Made by a program: the position numbers and the translations under genes
Source: Chlorobiota bacterium
GTDB lineage: Bacteria > Bacteroidota > Bacteroidia > Flavobacteriales > Flavobacteriaceae
DNA: 11,772 nt
NCBI GenBank assembly: GCA_013153655.1
Contig: JAADEB010000135.1
Span: forward strand, 1 to 11,772
Direction: 5' to 3'
Part shown: positions 1-7,279 of the stretch, in pieces
Position numbering within the stretch: the stretch's first letter is position 1
Layout of the letters: the number at the start of each line of letters is the position of its first letter
The notes under the pieces: model-generated
What the model was told of the DNA's origin: nothing
Databases searched by the model: none
Seen by the model: only the letters and a program-made list of their open reading frames with translations

Positions 1-1
1 C

Positions 2-373
2 CGCGTGTACCTGATCTATAACCGCTTCAAGAACGCCGCCGTACAGAACGTGCAAAACGAACTGTACCTGCCCGTTCAAAAACCCGAAACGCAAGCGCAG
101 GCCAACATCGACTACATCTACGAGCCTTCGCAAAAGGAAATTGTGGAGCAGTTGATACCCAAATCCTTGAAAACCCGCTTTTTCCGTACCCTGCGCGACG
201 CTTGGGCTTCGGAACACGGTGCGCGTATGACGGCCATGCACAAGGCTACGGACAACGCCAAGGAAATGGCCGCCGAACTGACCTTGCAATACAACAAGGC
301 ACGTCAGGCCGTGATTACCGGCGAAATTCTGGAAATCGTCAGCGGCGCCGAAGCCTTGAAGAACCAAGGATAG
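2..373 (+). CDS. atpG: ATP synthase gamma subunit, C-terminal part (5' truncated by window edge)
   Basis: This is the last 123 residues of the F1 ATP synthase gamma subunit, the central rotor stalk that couples proton flow through Fo to ATP synthesis in F1. The frame is open to the window edge, so the gene starts upstream. The C-terminal helix carries the family signature ASEHGARMTAMHKATDNA (about residues 70-87 of the fragment), followed by a stretch ending EILEIVSGAEAL, which is the usual gamma C-terminus. In Bacteroidota atpG commonly closes an atp gene group. That fits the strong terminator 20 bases after the stop codon and the absence of any further atp gene. I see no frameshift or unusual feature. 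The identification is very secure. Confidence 0.97.
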   Translation, partial: RVYLIYNRFKNAAVQNVQNELYLPVQKPETQAQANIDYIYEPSQKEIVEQLIPKSLKTRFFRTLRDAWASEHGARMTAMHKATDNAKEMAAELTLQYNKARQAVITGEILEIVSGAEALKNQG

Positions 374-393
374 ACAATAAAAACAACCACATG

Positions 394-424
394 AAAACCG
401 CCTCCGCAGTTCGGGGGCGGTTTT
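394..424 (+). terminator. Intrinsic terminator after atpG
   Basis: The arms AAAACCGCCTCC (394-405) and GGGGGCGGTTTT (413-424) pair over 12 bp with one G-U wobble around a 7-base loop. The right arm ends in a T-run. The hairpin begins 20 bases after the atpG stop and should end the ATP synthase transcript. The A-run on the left arm may let it work on the opposite strand too. Confidence 0.9.
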
Positions 425-514
425 GTATTTATAACATAACCAATCATCTCATTCCACCCGGTTCCGTTGAAATATCATATTTGTAATATTAAAACATCCC
501 GGATTTCTTTGAGT

Positions 515-576
515 TTTGACAAGATAAAATTATTTTTATGTCTCGGTACGATAAAGCCGTGAAAATAATTGTCAAA
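515..576. repeat. Split inverted repeat in the hydrolase upstream region
   Basis: AATTATTTT (528-536) is the exact reverse complement of AAAATAATT (562-570). Outside it, TTTGAC (515-520) pairs with GTCAAA (571-576), and seven unpaired bases lie on the left side. The centre is about 25 bases. It could be a regulator-binding palindrome or an RNA stem, but AT-rich sequence produces such matches by chance fairly easily. Confidence 0.4.
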
Positions 577-654
577 CATGTTTATGTTCGGATGAAATGT
601 CTGGTAAAAATTAAATATTTTTCCCGGATGAATCTTAATAAAATTTCATGTTTT

Positions 655-692
655 TATGTTATTTCTTCGATATTGTTTATTTTTGTAAGAAC
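655..692 (+). promoter_or_regulatory. Candidate Bacteroidota promoter of the glycoside hydrolase gene
   Basis: TATTTTTG at 678-685 matches the Bacteroidota -7 consensus TAnnTTTG exactly. The -33 side (around 655-660, TATGTT) is only a weak match to TTTG. Transcription would start near 690, leaving an untranslated leader of about 30 bases. There is no Shine-Dalgarno before the ATG at 723, only A/T-rich sequence, as is usual in this phylum. Confidence 0.55.
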
Positions 693-722
693 TTTTAATT
701 TATTTTTCTAAAACAAATATTC

Positions 723-3461
723 ATGAAATCGAATTTTCAATTAATTATATTTTTTACTCTTCTGCCGTTTTTTTCATTTTCGACAAAAGCTCAGGTCATT
801 TTCCAATATGATTTCCGGCAAGACTTATCGGATTGGCATACGGGAGGAAACGTTCAATTGAGTCATGTTTCGTCAGGAGCTTTGACACCCGGAGCAGCCC
901 GGTTGGAAGTGGATTCTGTGGATGGAAATATTGCTCATGTTCGATTCTACAATGATTATCATGCCTTTTCGGGTTATACGGGAAAAATGCTTGTGGTAAA
1001 AGTATATGCCAAGGCCGATACTGCTGCTATGTTACGCATAAAGGCGGAATTGCATCGCAACGGTACTTATCGTGCCGTGCGTACGGATTATACTTTGTCT
1101 ACTCAATTTGAGAAATACATTCTTCCCGTCCGTATTCTCCCGGGGGATACCGACATAAGAATTCATTTGCAAATAGGCAATGTGGCCACCGTATACACTT
1201 TTGATGACATAAGTTTCGAATATATTTCCACCAATCCCGATCAATGGCGCCAACATGAGCCTCAACGAAATGCTCGTTTTTATTATGACCCTTCCGCTCC
1301 TACGGACACCCTTCCCCGGGGACCCGCTTCCGTGGTGGTCCGGGTGGATACTTCCATAAAAACAGCGCCTGTATTGACCACTCAAATTGGGGTCAATGCC
1401 AATTTTCGAAGCGGAGACGGTATTGTAAATCGCAGTCATCTGTACAAGCCGTTCGGTGCATTACGTTTTCCGGCCGGCTCGGGTTCCGACATGTATTTTT
1501 GGGACGGCAATGTACCTTCCTATTTAAACGGATATGCGGGAACCGACAGGCGATTTACGGATCCGGAACATTTTGCCCGTCTGAAAGACTCTGTTTCGGC
1601 CCAAGCCGGAATCGTGGTGAATTATGCTTATGCGCGATTGGGCCAAACGCCTGATAGCAGTAGGGCGGGACGGGTTGCACAAGCGGCCGGATATGCTGCG
1701 GGATTCGTACGAAAAATGAACCGCGATTTGCAGGCGAACTGTCGCTATTGGGAAGTAGGGAATGAATCTTACGGGCCATGGGAACCGGGTTACAATGTGA
1801 ATGGAAACATAATTACGGGAAAAGAATACGGAGAAGATTTCCGTGTTTTCGTTGATTCCATGAAAGCGGCGGATTCTACGATTAAGGTAGGTGCGGTGCT
1901 TTCCCACAATCGTTATTATTGGAATAAAGAAGTATTGGAACAAGTATCGGAAAAGGCCGATTATCTTATTTTTCATCATTATTTCAATAATATTCAAACC
2001 CCTGACGGTATGCAAAAGGCCTTACAAGACCTGGAAGACGATATGGATGAATTACGTCTCTTTGCTGCCGAATATACTTCCAAACCTTACGGATATTTCC
2101 CCTTGAACATGACCGAATTCAATTCCCAAGGTTACCCTACCACCACCATGGCAAATGCTATCTTCATTACGCGTTTGATAGCTACACTTATCGAAAAGCG
2201 AGTAAACTTAGCCGATATTTGGGTTAATGAGTGGAATATGCATAATTTTGAAACACACGGTATTCTATCCAAAGGAGATACATTGCAGGCTGATTATACG
2301 CCGCGACCGGCTTACATGCCCTTTTATTATTATTCCAAATATTTCGGAAGTCAAATGGTGGAGGCTTCCGTAGCAGGAGATGAACGTGTGGCGGCTTATG
2401 CCTCTATCTTCGATTCGGGAGAAACGGGCCTGGTTATCACGCATTTGAGCGATACCTTGCAATCCGTTCGAATCCGGTGGGCAACCCCTTCCGATTACGA
2501 CGTACTATATAGATATGAAATATATGCCGATAATATCGATTACGGCAACACCAAGTTTTATGTAAACGGTCAAACATCTTCCACTCCCGGAGGCGGACCG
2601 CAAAATCCGGACAGTATAGCGCCTATCCGATACAGTCCCGGAGATACGGTTGTTTTAACCCTGCGTCCTTATTCCATCAACTTTTTGGTATGGGGCCATT
2701 TGCCGCGAACGACGATTCGTTCCCAACCCGATTCCCTTGATTTATGCGAAGGAGATACACTTCGGCTTTCGGTGGAGGCGGATGGGCAAAACTTGCATTA
2801 TCAATGGCAAAAAGACGGTTCGGACATTCCCACCGCCAACGCGCCGGAGTGGATAATACCGTCGGCGGATACCACGGATGCCGGCATGTATCAATGTTAT
2901 GTTACGGGAGATTTCGGAAATGTTTGGTCCCGTCAAGTCCGTGTGGACGTACGGCCCGCTACCGCCATCGTATCTCAACCGCAGGATTTGCAAGTAACCG
3001 AAGGGGATACGGCGGTATTCGGTGTGGCGGCACGAGGCAGCCAATTGCATTATCAATGGCGACACGACGGCCATGAAATAGCGGGAGCCGTGTCCGATAC
3101 TTTAACGATTCTTGGAGTACAATCGTCCGATGCCGGATATTACGACGTGAGGATTACGGGAGATTGCGGTGAAGTCATGTCTCGCCCTGCTTTACTGAAC
3201 GTACAATTGGGTGTATCCAACCTGCAAAAACACGGCATATACCTTTATCCCAATCCTTTTTACGATTATATTTACCTGAAAGGAGCGGATGAACATACCG
3301 TCTATACCCTTTCCACGCCGGAAGGAAAACTTTTGTCCCGAGGAACCCCGGCTGCCGGTGGCAGAATAGATATTTCGGAAAAATGGCCGGTAGGTATTTA
3401 CATTTTGCATGTGGAGCAGGGGCAAGCTATTTCCTATTTCCGAATCATAAAAATCCGTTGA
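723..3461 (+). CDS. Secreted multidomain glycoside hydrolase (clan GH-A type) with T9SS sorting domain
   Basis: This is a 912-residue extracellular polysaccharide-degrading enzyme. A signal peptide covers residues 1-23, with likely cleavage at TKA-Q. Residues about 27-168 look like a jelly-roll carbohydrate-binding module. Residues about 215-540 form the catalytic barrel. WEVGNES places the probable acid/base at E348 and MTEFN the probable nucleophile at E465, with IFHHYF (416-421) between them; this is the clan GH-A pattern. A beta-sandwich follows to about 660. Two Ig-like modules occupy about 662-743 and 747-828, each with an EGDT and YQW signature. The end (about 836-912, with YPNP at 842-845 and VGIYILHV at 890-897) is a T9SS type A sorting domain. 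The overall look is nearest to alpha-L-arabinofuranosidase-like (GH51/GH39) proteins, but I cannot fix family or substrate. The gene stands alone, with no SusC/D or other carbohydrate genes beside it. Confidence 0.85.
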   Translation: MKSNFQLIIFFTLLPFFSFSTKAQVIFQYDFRQDLSDWHTGGNVQLSHVSSGALTPGAARLEVDSVDGNIAHVRFYNDYHAFSGYTGKMLVVKVYAKADTAAMLRIKAELHRNGTYRAVRTDYTLSTQFEKYILPVRILPGDTDIRIHLQIGNVATVYTFDDISFEYISTNPDQWRQHEPQRNARFYYDPSAPTDTLPRGPASVVVRVDTSIKTAPVLTTQIGVNANFRSGDGIVNRSHLYKPFGALRFPAGSGSDMYFWDGNVPSYLNGYAGTDRRFTDPEHFARLKDSVSAQAGIVVNYAYARLGQTPDSSRAGRVAQAAGYAAGFVRKMNRDLQANCRYWEVGNESYGPWEPGYNVNGNIITGKEYGEDFRVFVDSMKAADSTIKVGAVLSHNRYYWNKEVLEQVSEKADYLIFHHYFNNIQTPDGMQKALQDLEDDMDELRLFAAEYTSKPYGYFPLNMTEFNSQGYPTTTMANAIFITRLIATLIEKRVNLADIWVNEWNMHNFETHGILSKGDTLQADYTPRPAYMPFYYYSKYFGSQMVEASVAGDERVAAYASIFDSGETGLVITHLSDTLQSVRIRWATPSDYDVLYRYEIYADNIDYGNTKFYVNGQTSSTPGGGPQNPDSIAPIRYSPGDTVVLTLRPYSINFLVWGHLPRTTIRSQPDSLDLCEGDTLRLSVEADGQNLHYQWQKDGSDIPTANAPEWIIPSADTTDAGMYQCYVTGDFGNVWSRQVRVDVRPATAIVSQPQDLQVTEGDTAVFGVAARGSQLHYQWRHDGHEIAGAVSDTLTILGVQSSDAGYYDVRITGDCGEVMSRPALLNVQLGVSNLQKHGIYLYPNPFYDYIYLKGADEHTVYTLSTPEGKLLSRGTPAAGGRIDISEKWPVGIYILHVEQGQAISYFRIIKIR

Positions 3462-3894
3462 AATTTCTTTTAGGAGAAATAAATTCTCCACGGAAACAAT
3501 CCGATAAATTTGGAATTGGACACAATATCCCGGAATAACGGAAAGAAATGGGAAGAGCTATAAAAAGAGTTATAGAGTGTTTAAGTTGAGTATTTTAATA
3601 AAACTCAACATAAAATACGATGGAAATTTAGAAGGGAAGGTATAGTAAAACCAAAATCTTTCGAATGCCGGATAAATGCCATGGGCTTATAGGATACCGG
3701 ATGGCGATGAGTAAAAGAGGGAGGGACTTATATTTTGTCAAAGTTCGACATGACTTCCTCTTGGGCCGGTACGAACCGGACCAAGGTTGAATATCGACTT
3801 ACCGGGTATTTTGCGGCCGGATAGCACATAAATGTATTTGAGTCAATGACGTAGTTATACTTGTAAAGCACCTAAACCATATTCATTAACGTCA
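3462..3894. other. Intergenic region between convergent genes; weak hairpins only
   Basis: The 433 bases between the 3' ends of the hydrolase and the RDD gene hold no credible gene; the ATG-initiated frames I read at 3548 and 3681 have only 12-13 codons. Three small hairpins are visible. GGAGAA/TTCTCC lies at 3473-3489, 12 bases after the hydrolase stop and without a T-run. GTTGAGT/ACTCAAC lies at 3585-3609, a 7-bp stem. CCGGT-ACGA-ACCGG lies at 3766-3779, extended by two flanking G-C pairs. Any of these could help termination, but none is a textbook terminator. An ATGACGT/ACGTCAT pair (3846-3852, 3889-3895) spans the end of the RDD gene. Confidence 0.6.
3585..3609. terminator. Candidate hairpin terminator between convergent genes
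   Basis: The perfect 7-bp stem GTTGAGT (3585-3591) and ACTCAAC (3603-3609) encloses an AT-rich 11-base loop. It sits between two convergent genes, which suits a terminator, but there is no T-run directly after it on either strand. Confidence is therefore low. Confidence 0.3.
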
Positions 3895-4629
3895 TCATTC
3901 CATGCCGTCCATTTCGGAGGTGATAAAAGTATAATCGCGAATGATTTGTGCGATAAATCGTTCATCGTTCATTTCGGGTGCCCGGTGTTGAATTACTTCT
4001 TCAATTTTCCTGCGGAGGCTGTTCAAAACACGTGAATTACCGGTACGAGTGGCACGATGATATTGACGGCGGATGATTTCCATATCCTTATCGCTAAGCA
4101 GGATGACGGAGGGAAAAACCGGACGGTAGGTTTTGTTTTCGGAAACGGGAAGCGATTCGGCGGAAAGGGCGGGGATGCGAACCACGGTAGTGCCGGCGAC
4201 CATGTCACCCAAGCGTTGATCGTAGCGTGAAAAAATAATACTTAAAATACCCGGCAAAGGTGTTACCAGCCAAATATCCACCAAACGAAAACTCCAACGA
4301 ATAAAAAAATCCAGGAAATCGGGAGCATAACCGTTTGTTTTGACCACTTTCAGTTTCAAAAGATACTTACCGAGTGTGCGGCCATTGAGCAAGGATTCGG
4401 TCCAAAGGCTGTAAGTTACGGCAGGCAAGGAAAGCAACAGAAATACCGCCAGGGCTTCCATGCCTGAAAAATTCGATAATAGCCATCCACCCGTAAAGCG
4501 TGTCATCACAAAAAAATAGGCCGCCAAAAGGATGAGATCGATAAAAGCGGCCAAAAGTCTCAGACCTAATCCGGCCAATGGAAATTCAATGACCACGTTT
4601 TGGGGGGTATTTATGTCGATTTGTGACAT
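3895..4629 (-). CDS. RDD family membrane protein
   Basis: This is a 244-residue inner-membrane protein of the RDD family. The family is named for conserved Arg and Asp residues, and its general biochemical role is unsettled. The N-terminus (SQIDINTPQNVVIEFPLAG) leads into LRLLAAFID, where R24 and D31 are the family's first Arg and Asp. Further family marks are GRTLGK (83-88), R111, R115 and D118, and DQRLGDMVAGTTVV (137-150). Three hydrophobic segments are visible at about 25-45, 57-78 and 110-133. A charged C-terminal tail of about 90 residues is probably cytoplasmic. The gene is divergent from the MoxR/DUF58 operon with only 31 bases between the start codons. RDD genes are often found beside this operon in Bacteroidota, so a shared function is likely, though inferred from position. 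Confidence 0.9.
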   Translation of the reverse strand: MSQIDINTPQNVVIEFPLAGLGLRLLAAFIDLILLAAYFFVMTRFTGGWLLSNFSGMEALAVFLLLSLPAVTYSLWTESLLNGRTLGKYLLKLKVVKTNGYAPDFLDFFIRWSFRLVDIWLVTPLPGILSIIFSRYDQRLGDMVAGTTVVRIPALSAESLPVSENKTYRPVFPSVILLSDKDMEIIRRQYHRATRTGNSRVLNSLRRKIEEVIQHRAPEMNDERFIAQIIRDYTFITSEMDGME

Positions 4630-4660
4630 ATCCGGCTTATTTTTACTATTTTTGTATCAT
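4620..4660 (+). promoter_or_regulatory. Promoter of the SpoIIM-MoxR-DUF58 operon, apparently giving a leaderless transcript
   Basis: TATTTTTG at 4647-4654 is an exact TAnnTTTG -7 element. TTTG at 4620-4623 is a possible -33 element, about 23 bases upstream and slightly wider than usual. Only six bases separate the -7 element from the ATG at 4661, so initiation at the usual distance would fall on or just before the start codon. The -33 element lies inside the first codons of the divergent RDD gene. I see no matching TAnnTTTG for the RDD gene itself. Confidence 0.6.
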
Positions 4661-5653
4661 ATGCGTGAGGCGGCTTTTATCAAGAAGAATAAGGAAAAGT
4701 GGACAAAATTCGAAGCCGAAATTTCCGGCAAAACCCCGCCGGAAGCCGGTGAATTGTCCCGTATGTATATCCAAATTCTCAATGATTTGTCCTACGCACG
4801 TACTTATTACCCCAAAAGTAAGCTAAAATCTTATTTAAACGGTCTTGCTTCACAAATTTTTTTCAAAATTTACGGAACCCGTCCCACCGACACCAACAGA
4901 ATAGTGTATTTCTTCAAAACCGAAGTGCCGATACTAGCCTACCGTTACAGACCGTTTTTGAAGGCGGCTTTTGTCTTTTTCTTCATTTTCGTGTCTATCG
5001 GGGTTATTTCATCGGCATTTGACGACCGGTTCATCCGTTTGATTTTAGGAGATGCTTATGTCAATATGACCTTGGACAACATTCGCAACGGAGACCCCGT
5101 GGCGGTTTACAAAACCGGACCCGCTTGGGCATCCCATATCGCCATTACACTCAACAATTTGAAAGTGGGTTTGATCGCCTATGTAAGCGGTATCTTTGCG
5201 GGTATAGGTACCCTCTATGTCTTGTTTCAAAATGCGGTGATGCTGGGCGCTTTTCAATATATGTTCTACAAGCATGGCGTCCTCTGGCCTTCGGTACGCG
5301 GCATATGGATCCATGGCAGTATGGAAATTTTTGCCATGGTAGTGGAAGCGGCGGCGGGTTTGATACTGGGCGCGGGCCTGTTGTTTCCCGGCTCTTTTTC
5401 AAGGAAAGAGTCCTTGATCCGTGCGGCACGTGATTCCATCAAATTGTTTATCAGCACCATGCCTTTTACGGCCGCAGCCGCCTTATTGGAAGGTTACATA
5501 ACACGTTTTGCTTCGGATATGCCGGCGGTCTTGGCATGGCTTATCATCCTTTCGACTTTGGGATTTATATTCTGGTATTATTTTATCTACCCCTTACGGG
5601 TAGCACGACAAACGGGACTATATCAAAAAATCAAGCTCTATGATTTTATATAA
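4661..5653 (+). CDS. Stage II sporulation protein M-like (SpoIIM/DUF95) membrane protein
   Basis: This is a 330-residue polytopic membrane protein of the SpoIIM family. In endospore formers SpoIIM belongs to the engulfment complex, but homologues in non-sporulating Bacteroidota occur in this operon type with unknown role. The start at 4661 is chosen over the in-frame ATG at 4532 because the protein then begins MREAAFIKKNKEKWTKFE, the expected N-terminus, and because a promoter lies immediately upstream. Membrane segments are visible at about 99-120, 167-199, 220-244, 264-279 and 290-311. The motif WIHGSMEIFAM (216-226), with H218, G219 and E222, matches the conserved HGxxE region of the family. 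The 3' end overlaps the next gene by 14 bases. It is the first gene of the plus-strand operon. Confidence 0.9.
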   Translation: MREAAFIKKNKEKWTKFEAEISGKTPPEAGELSRMYIQILNDLSYARTYYPKSKLKSYLNGLASQIFFKIYGTRPTDTNRIVYFFKTEVPILAYRYRPFLKAAFVFFFIFVSIGVISSAFDDRFIRLILGDAYVNMTLDNIRNGDPVAVYKTGPAWASHIAITLNNLKVGLIAYVSGIFAGIGTLYVLFQNAVMLGAFQYMFYKHGVLWPSVRGIWIHGSMEIFAMVVEAAAGLILGAGLLFPGSFSRKESLIRAARDSIKLFISTMPFTAAAALLEGYITRFASDMPAVLAWLIILSTLGFIFWYYFIYPLRVARQTGLYQKIKLYDFI

Positions 5654-6551
5654 ACAACGAAACTTTTCGGAAATCCTCAACGACACCTTTGCCTTTATCC
5701 GTGAAAACGGCAAACATTTCTTTACCCTGTACCTCCAAAGTGCGGGTATTCCGTTGGTAATTCTTATTCCTTTTTTCTATTATTATTATCAATTAACCGC
5801 CAATACCTTATTGGACAAAACCCGTGGATTGGGATTGATGATTTCTTATTATTATGACAAATATCCCGAATTGCTGATTCTAATCCTGATAGTGGTGGCG
5901 GTGGTGTTTATTGCCTTTTTGGTTATCAACAACACATTCGTGCCGGCCTATATGTATTACTACCAAGAACGGGGAACGAATTTTACGGTGCGAGACATTT
6001 TTGTTTTTATCAAGGAACATTGGCTGCGGATTCTGATTTTCGGCATCATCGGCACTATCGTGATCATCCCCTTGGGAATCGTGGCGGGATTGTTGAGTTT
6101 TATACTGCTCATCACCATTGTGGGAGTTATTTTACCCTTGATCACCCTTTCCCTGTGGTACGGCCTTTGGTATATGGATTACATGTTGGATAACCGCGAC
6201 ATTTTTCAAAGTTTTTCGGAGGCTTGGCGCTTATTGACCACCAAATTTTGGTCCTATTTCGGTGCGTTTGCCGTATTGTTTGTGGTGGCTTATATTATCC
6301 AACAGGGATTAAGCCTCGGATTCAACCTGTTGTTTATGATGAAATATATGCAATCGGTCAAAGAAGGCGTTGAGAATAGCTTGTCGTCGCATTTATACGC
6401 GGCGGCAATGGTATTTATCCAATATTTTATCGGTGTGTTTTTCCAATTGGTATTAGCGATAAGCATAGCCATCATCTATTTTTCGGCCCGGGAAGAACGC
6501 TATCAAATCGGTGGCCGTGAAGAAATCGAACAAATCGGCCGGGCGGAATGA
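5640..6551 (+). CDS. Uncharacterised six-helix membrane protein of the MoxR/DUF58 operon
   Basis: This is a 303-residue hydrophobic protein that I cannot assign to a named family with confidence. It begins with a short cytoplasmic-looking stretch, LYKQRNFSEILNDTFAFIREN (3-23). Membrane segments follow at about 28-50, 78-100, 129-155, 156-176, 204-222 and 253-281. The C-terminus is charged (SAREERYQIGGREEIEQIGR, 282-301). The layout recalls the membrane domain of glycerophosphodiester phosphodiesterase-like or DUF4013-type proteins, without any catalytic motif. It overlaps the SpoIIM-like gene by 14 bases and the DUF4129 gene by an ATGA junction, so it is almost certainly cotranslated with them. 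Its position suggests it is a membrane partner in the same complex. Confidence 0.85.
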   Translation: MILYKQRNFSEILNDTFAFIRENGKHFFTLYLQSAGIPLVILIPFFYYYYQLTANTLLDKTRGLGLMISYYYDKYPELLILILIVVAVVFIAFLVINNTFVPAYMYYYQERGTNFTVRDIFVFIKEHWLRILIFGIIGTIVIIPLGIVAGLLSFILLITIVGVILPLITLSLWYGLWYMDYMLDNRDIFQSFSEAWRLLTTKFWSYFGAFAVLFVVAYIIQQGLSLGFNLLFMMKYMQSVKEGVENSLSSHLYAAAMVFIQYFIGVFFQLVLAISIAIIYFSAREERYQIGGREEIEQIGRAE

Positions 6552-7279
6552 AGTGGCGGATGAAAATATGGATATTGTTTTTTGTTTCGTTTTCCGCCGC
6601 CGGACTTCATGCTTCCGGCCCTTCGGCTGGCCAACCCTGTGCCGGCGACAGCCTGTTGCAGGTTCATTATGCCCGGGAACCTTTACGCCAAAAATATAAC
6701 GACCGTGCTTTCCAATACGAAGAAACGGATATTTCGCCGGGATTGTGGCAACGCTTTGTGAAATATGTCCAACACCTTCTGACCGAAAAGTTGGAATGGA
6801 TGAATGCCAAAGCCTGGGAGCGGTTCGTTTATTGGGTACGAATGATGTTTTACCTCGGTATTTTGGCATTGGGAGCCTGGATATTTATCCGGATTTACTA
6901 CAACGAAGGCGGCGTTCCCCTTAGTGCCTCGGAAAAAATTTTCAATGCAGCCACCTCCGACGAAAAAATCATGCAAAACCCCGTCAGCTTACCCTCTCTT
7001 ATCCGGCAAGCCGAACAAAACCGCCACTGGCACGAAGCCGTGCGCTATCTTTTTCTCGACCTTCTGCATAGCCTCGACCGTTCCGGCCAAATCCGCTGGA
7101 AAGCATCCAAAACCAACCGGGATTATGATGCCGAAATCCGGGATCCCGAACTCCGTGACCGCTTCCGCCTCCTAAGCCGAATTTACGATTACTACTGGTT
7201 CGGAAAATATCCCCTTGGCGAAAGCCTCTACCGGCAACAGATCAAAAACCTGTTTAAGAATTTCAACAAAAAACCATGA
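6548..7279 (+). CDS. DUF4129 domain protein, single-pass membrane protein
   Basis: This is a 243-residue protein with an N-terminal signal sequence (about 1-22, ending LHA-S), an extracytoplasmic stretch to about 96, one transmembrane helix (97-117) and a cytoplasmic DUF4129 domain (about 148-225). The domain shows HWHEAVRYLFLDLLHSL (160-176), the KTNRDY element (188-193) and YYWFGKYPL (215-223), all typical of DUF4129. DUF4129 domains recur beside MoxR, DUF58 and transglutaminase genes in several phyla, and their function is unknown. The start ATG overlaps the previous stop (ATGA, 6548-6551), and the end overlaps the DUF4350 gene in the same way, which points to coupled translation. The assignment rests on domain pattern and context, which agree. 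Confidence 0.88.
   Translation: MKWRMKIWILFFVSFSAAGLHASGPSAGQPCAGDSLLQVHYAREPLRQKYNDRAFQYEETDISPGLWQRFVKYVQHLLTEKLEWMNAKAWERFVYWVRMMFYLGILALGAWIFIRIYYNEGGVPLSASEKIFNAATSDEKIMQNPVSLPSLIRQAEQNRHWHEAVRYLFLDLLHSLDRSGQIRWKASKTNRDYDAEIRDPELRDRFRLLSRIYDYYWFGKYPLGESLYRQQIKNLFKNFNKKP

Larger units (their letters stand above)
425..722. other. AT-rich non-coding leader upstream of the glycoside hydrolase
   Basis: About 300 bases separate the atpG terminator from the hydrolase start. I find no credible reading frame here. The base composition is visibly more AT-rich than the flanking genes. The stretch contains a split inverted repeat (515-576) and a Bacteroidota-type promoter near its end. Its length and AT content suit a regulated promoter region, but I recognise no riboswitch or named operator. 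Confidence 0.7.

Noticed and set aside
202..486. 94-codon frame overlapping the end of atpG
   Set aside because: It is a shadow of the well-supported atpG frame, runs through the terminator hairpin and has an Arg/Gly-biased composition typical of out-of-frame reading.
3462..3894. Small genes or an insertion-sequence remnant between the convergent genes
   Set aside because: The ATG-started frames examined are only 12-13 codons (for example from 3548 and 3681), and I found no transposase fragment or paired terminal repeats with a target duplication.
4532..4660. Longer N-terminus for the SpoIIM-like protein
   Set aside because: It would overlap the RDD gene by about 100 bases on the opposite strand and add a stretch not fitting the family. 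The promoter motif lies between this ATG and the accepted start.
5640..6551. Assignment as a glycerophosphodiester phosphodiesterase membrane-domain protein
   Set aside because: The helix layout is similar, but I see no diagnostic motif, so I left it as uncharacterised.
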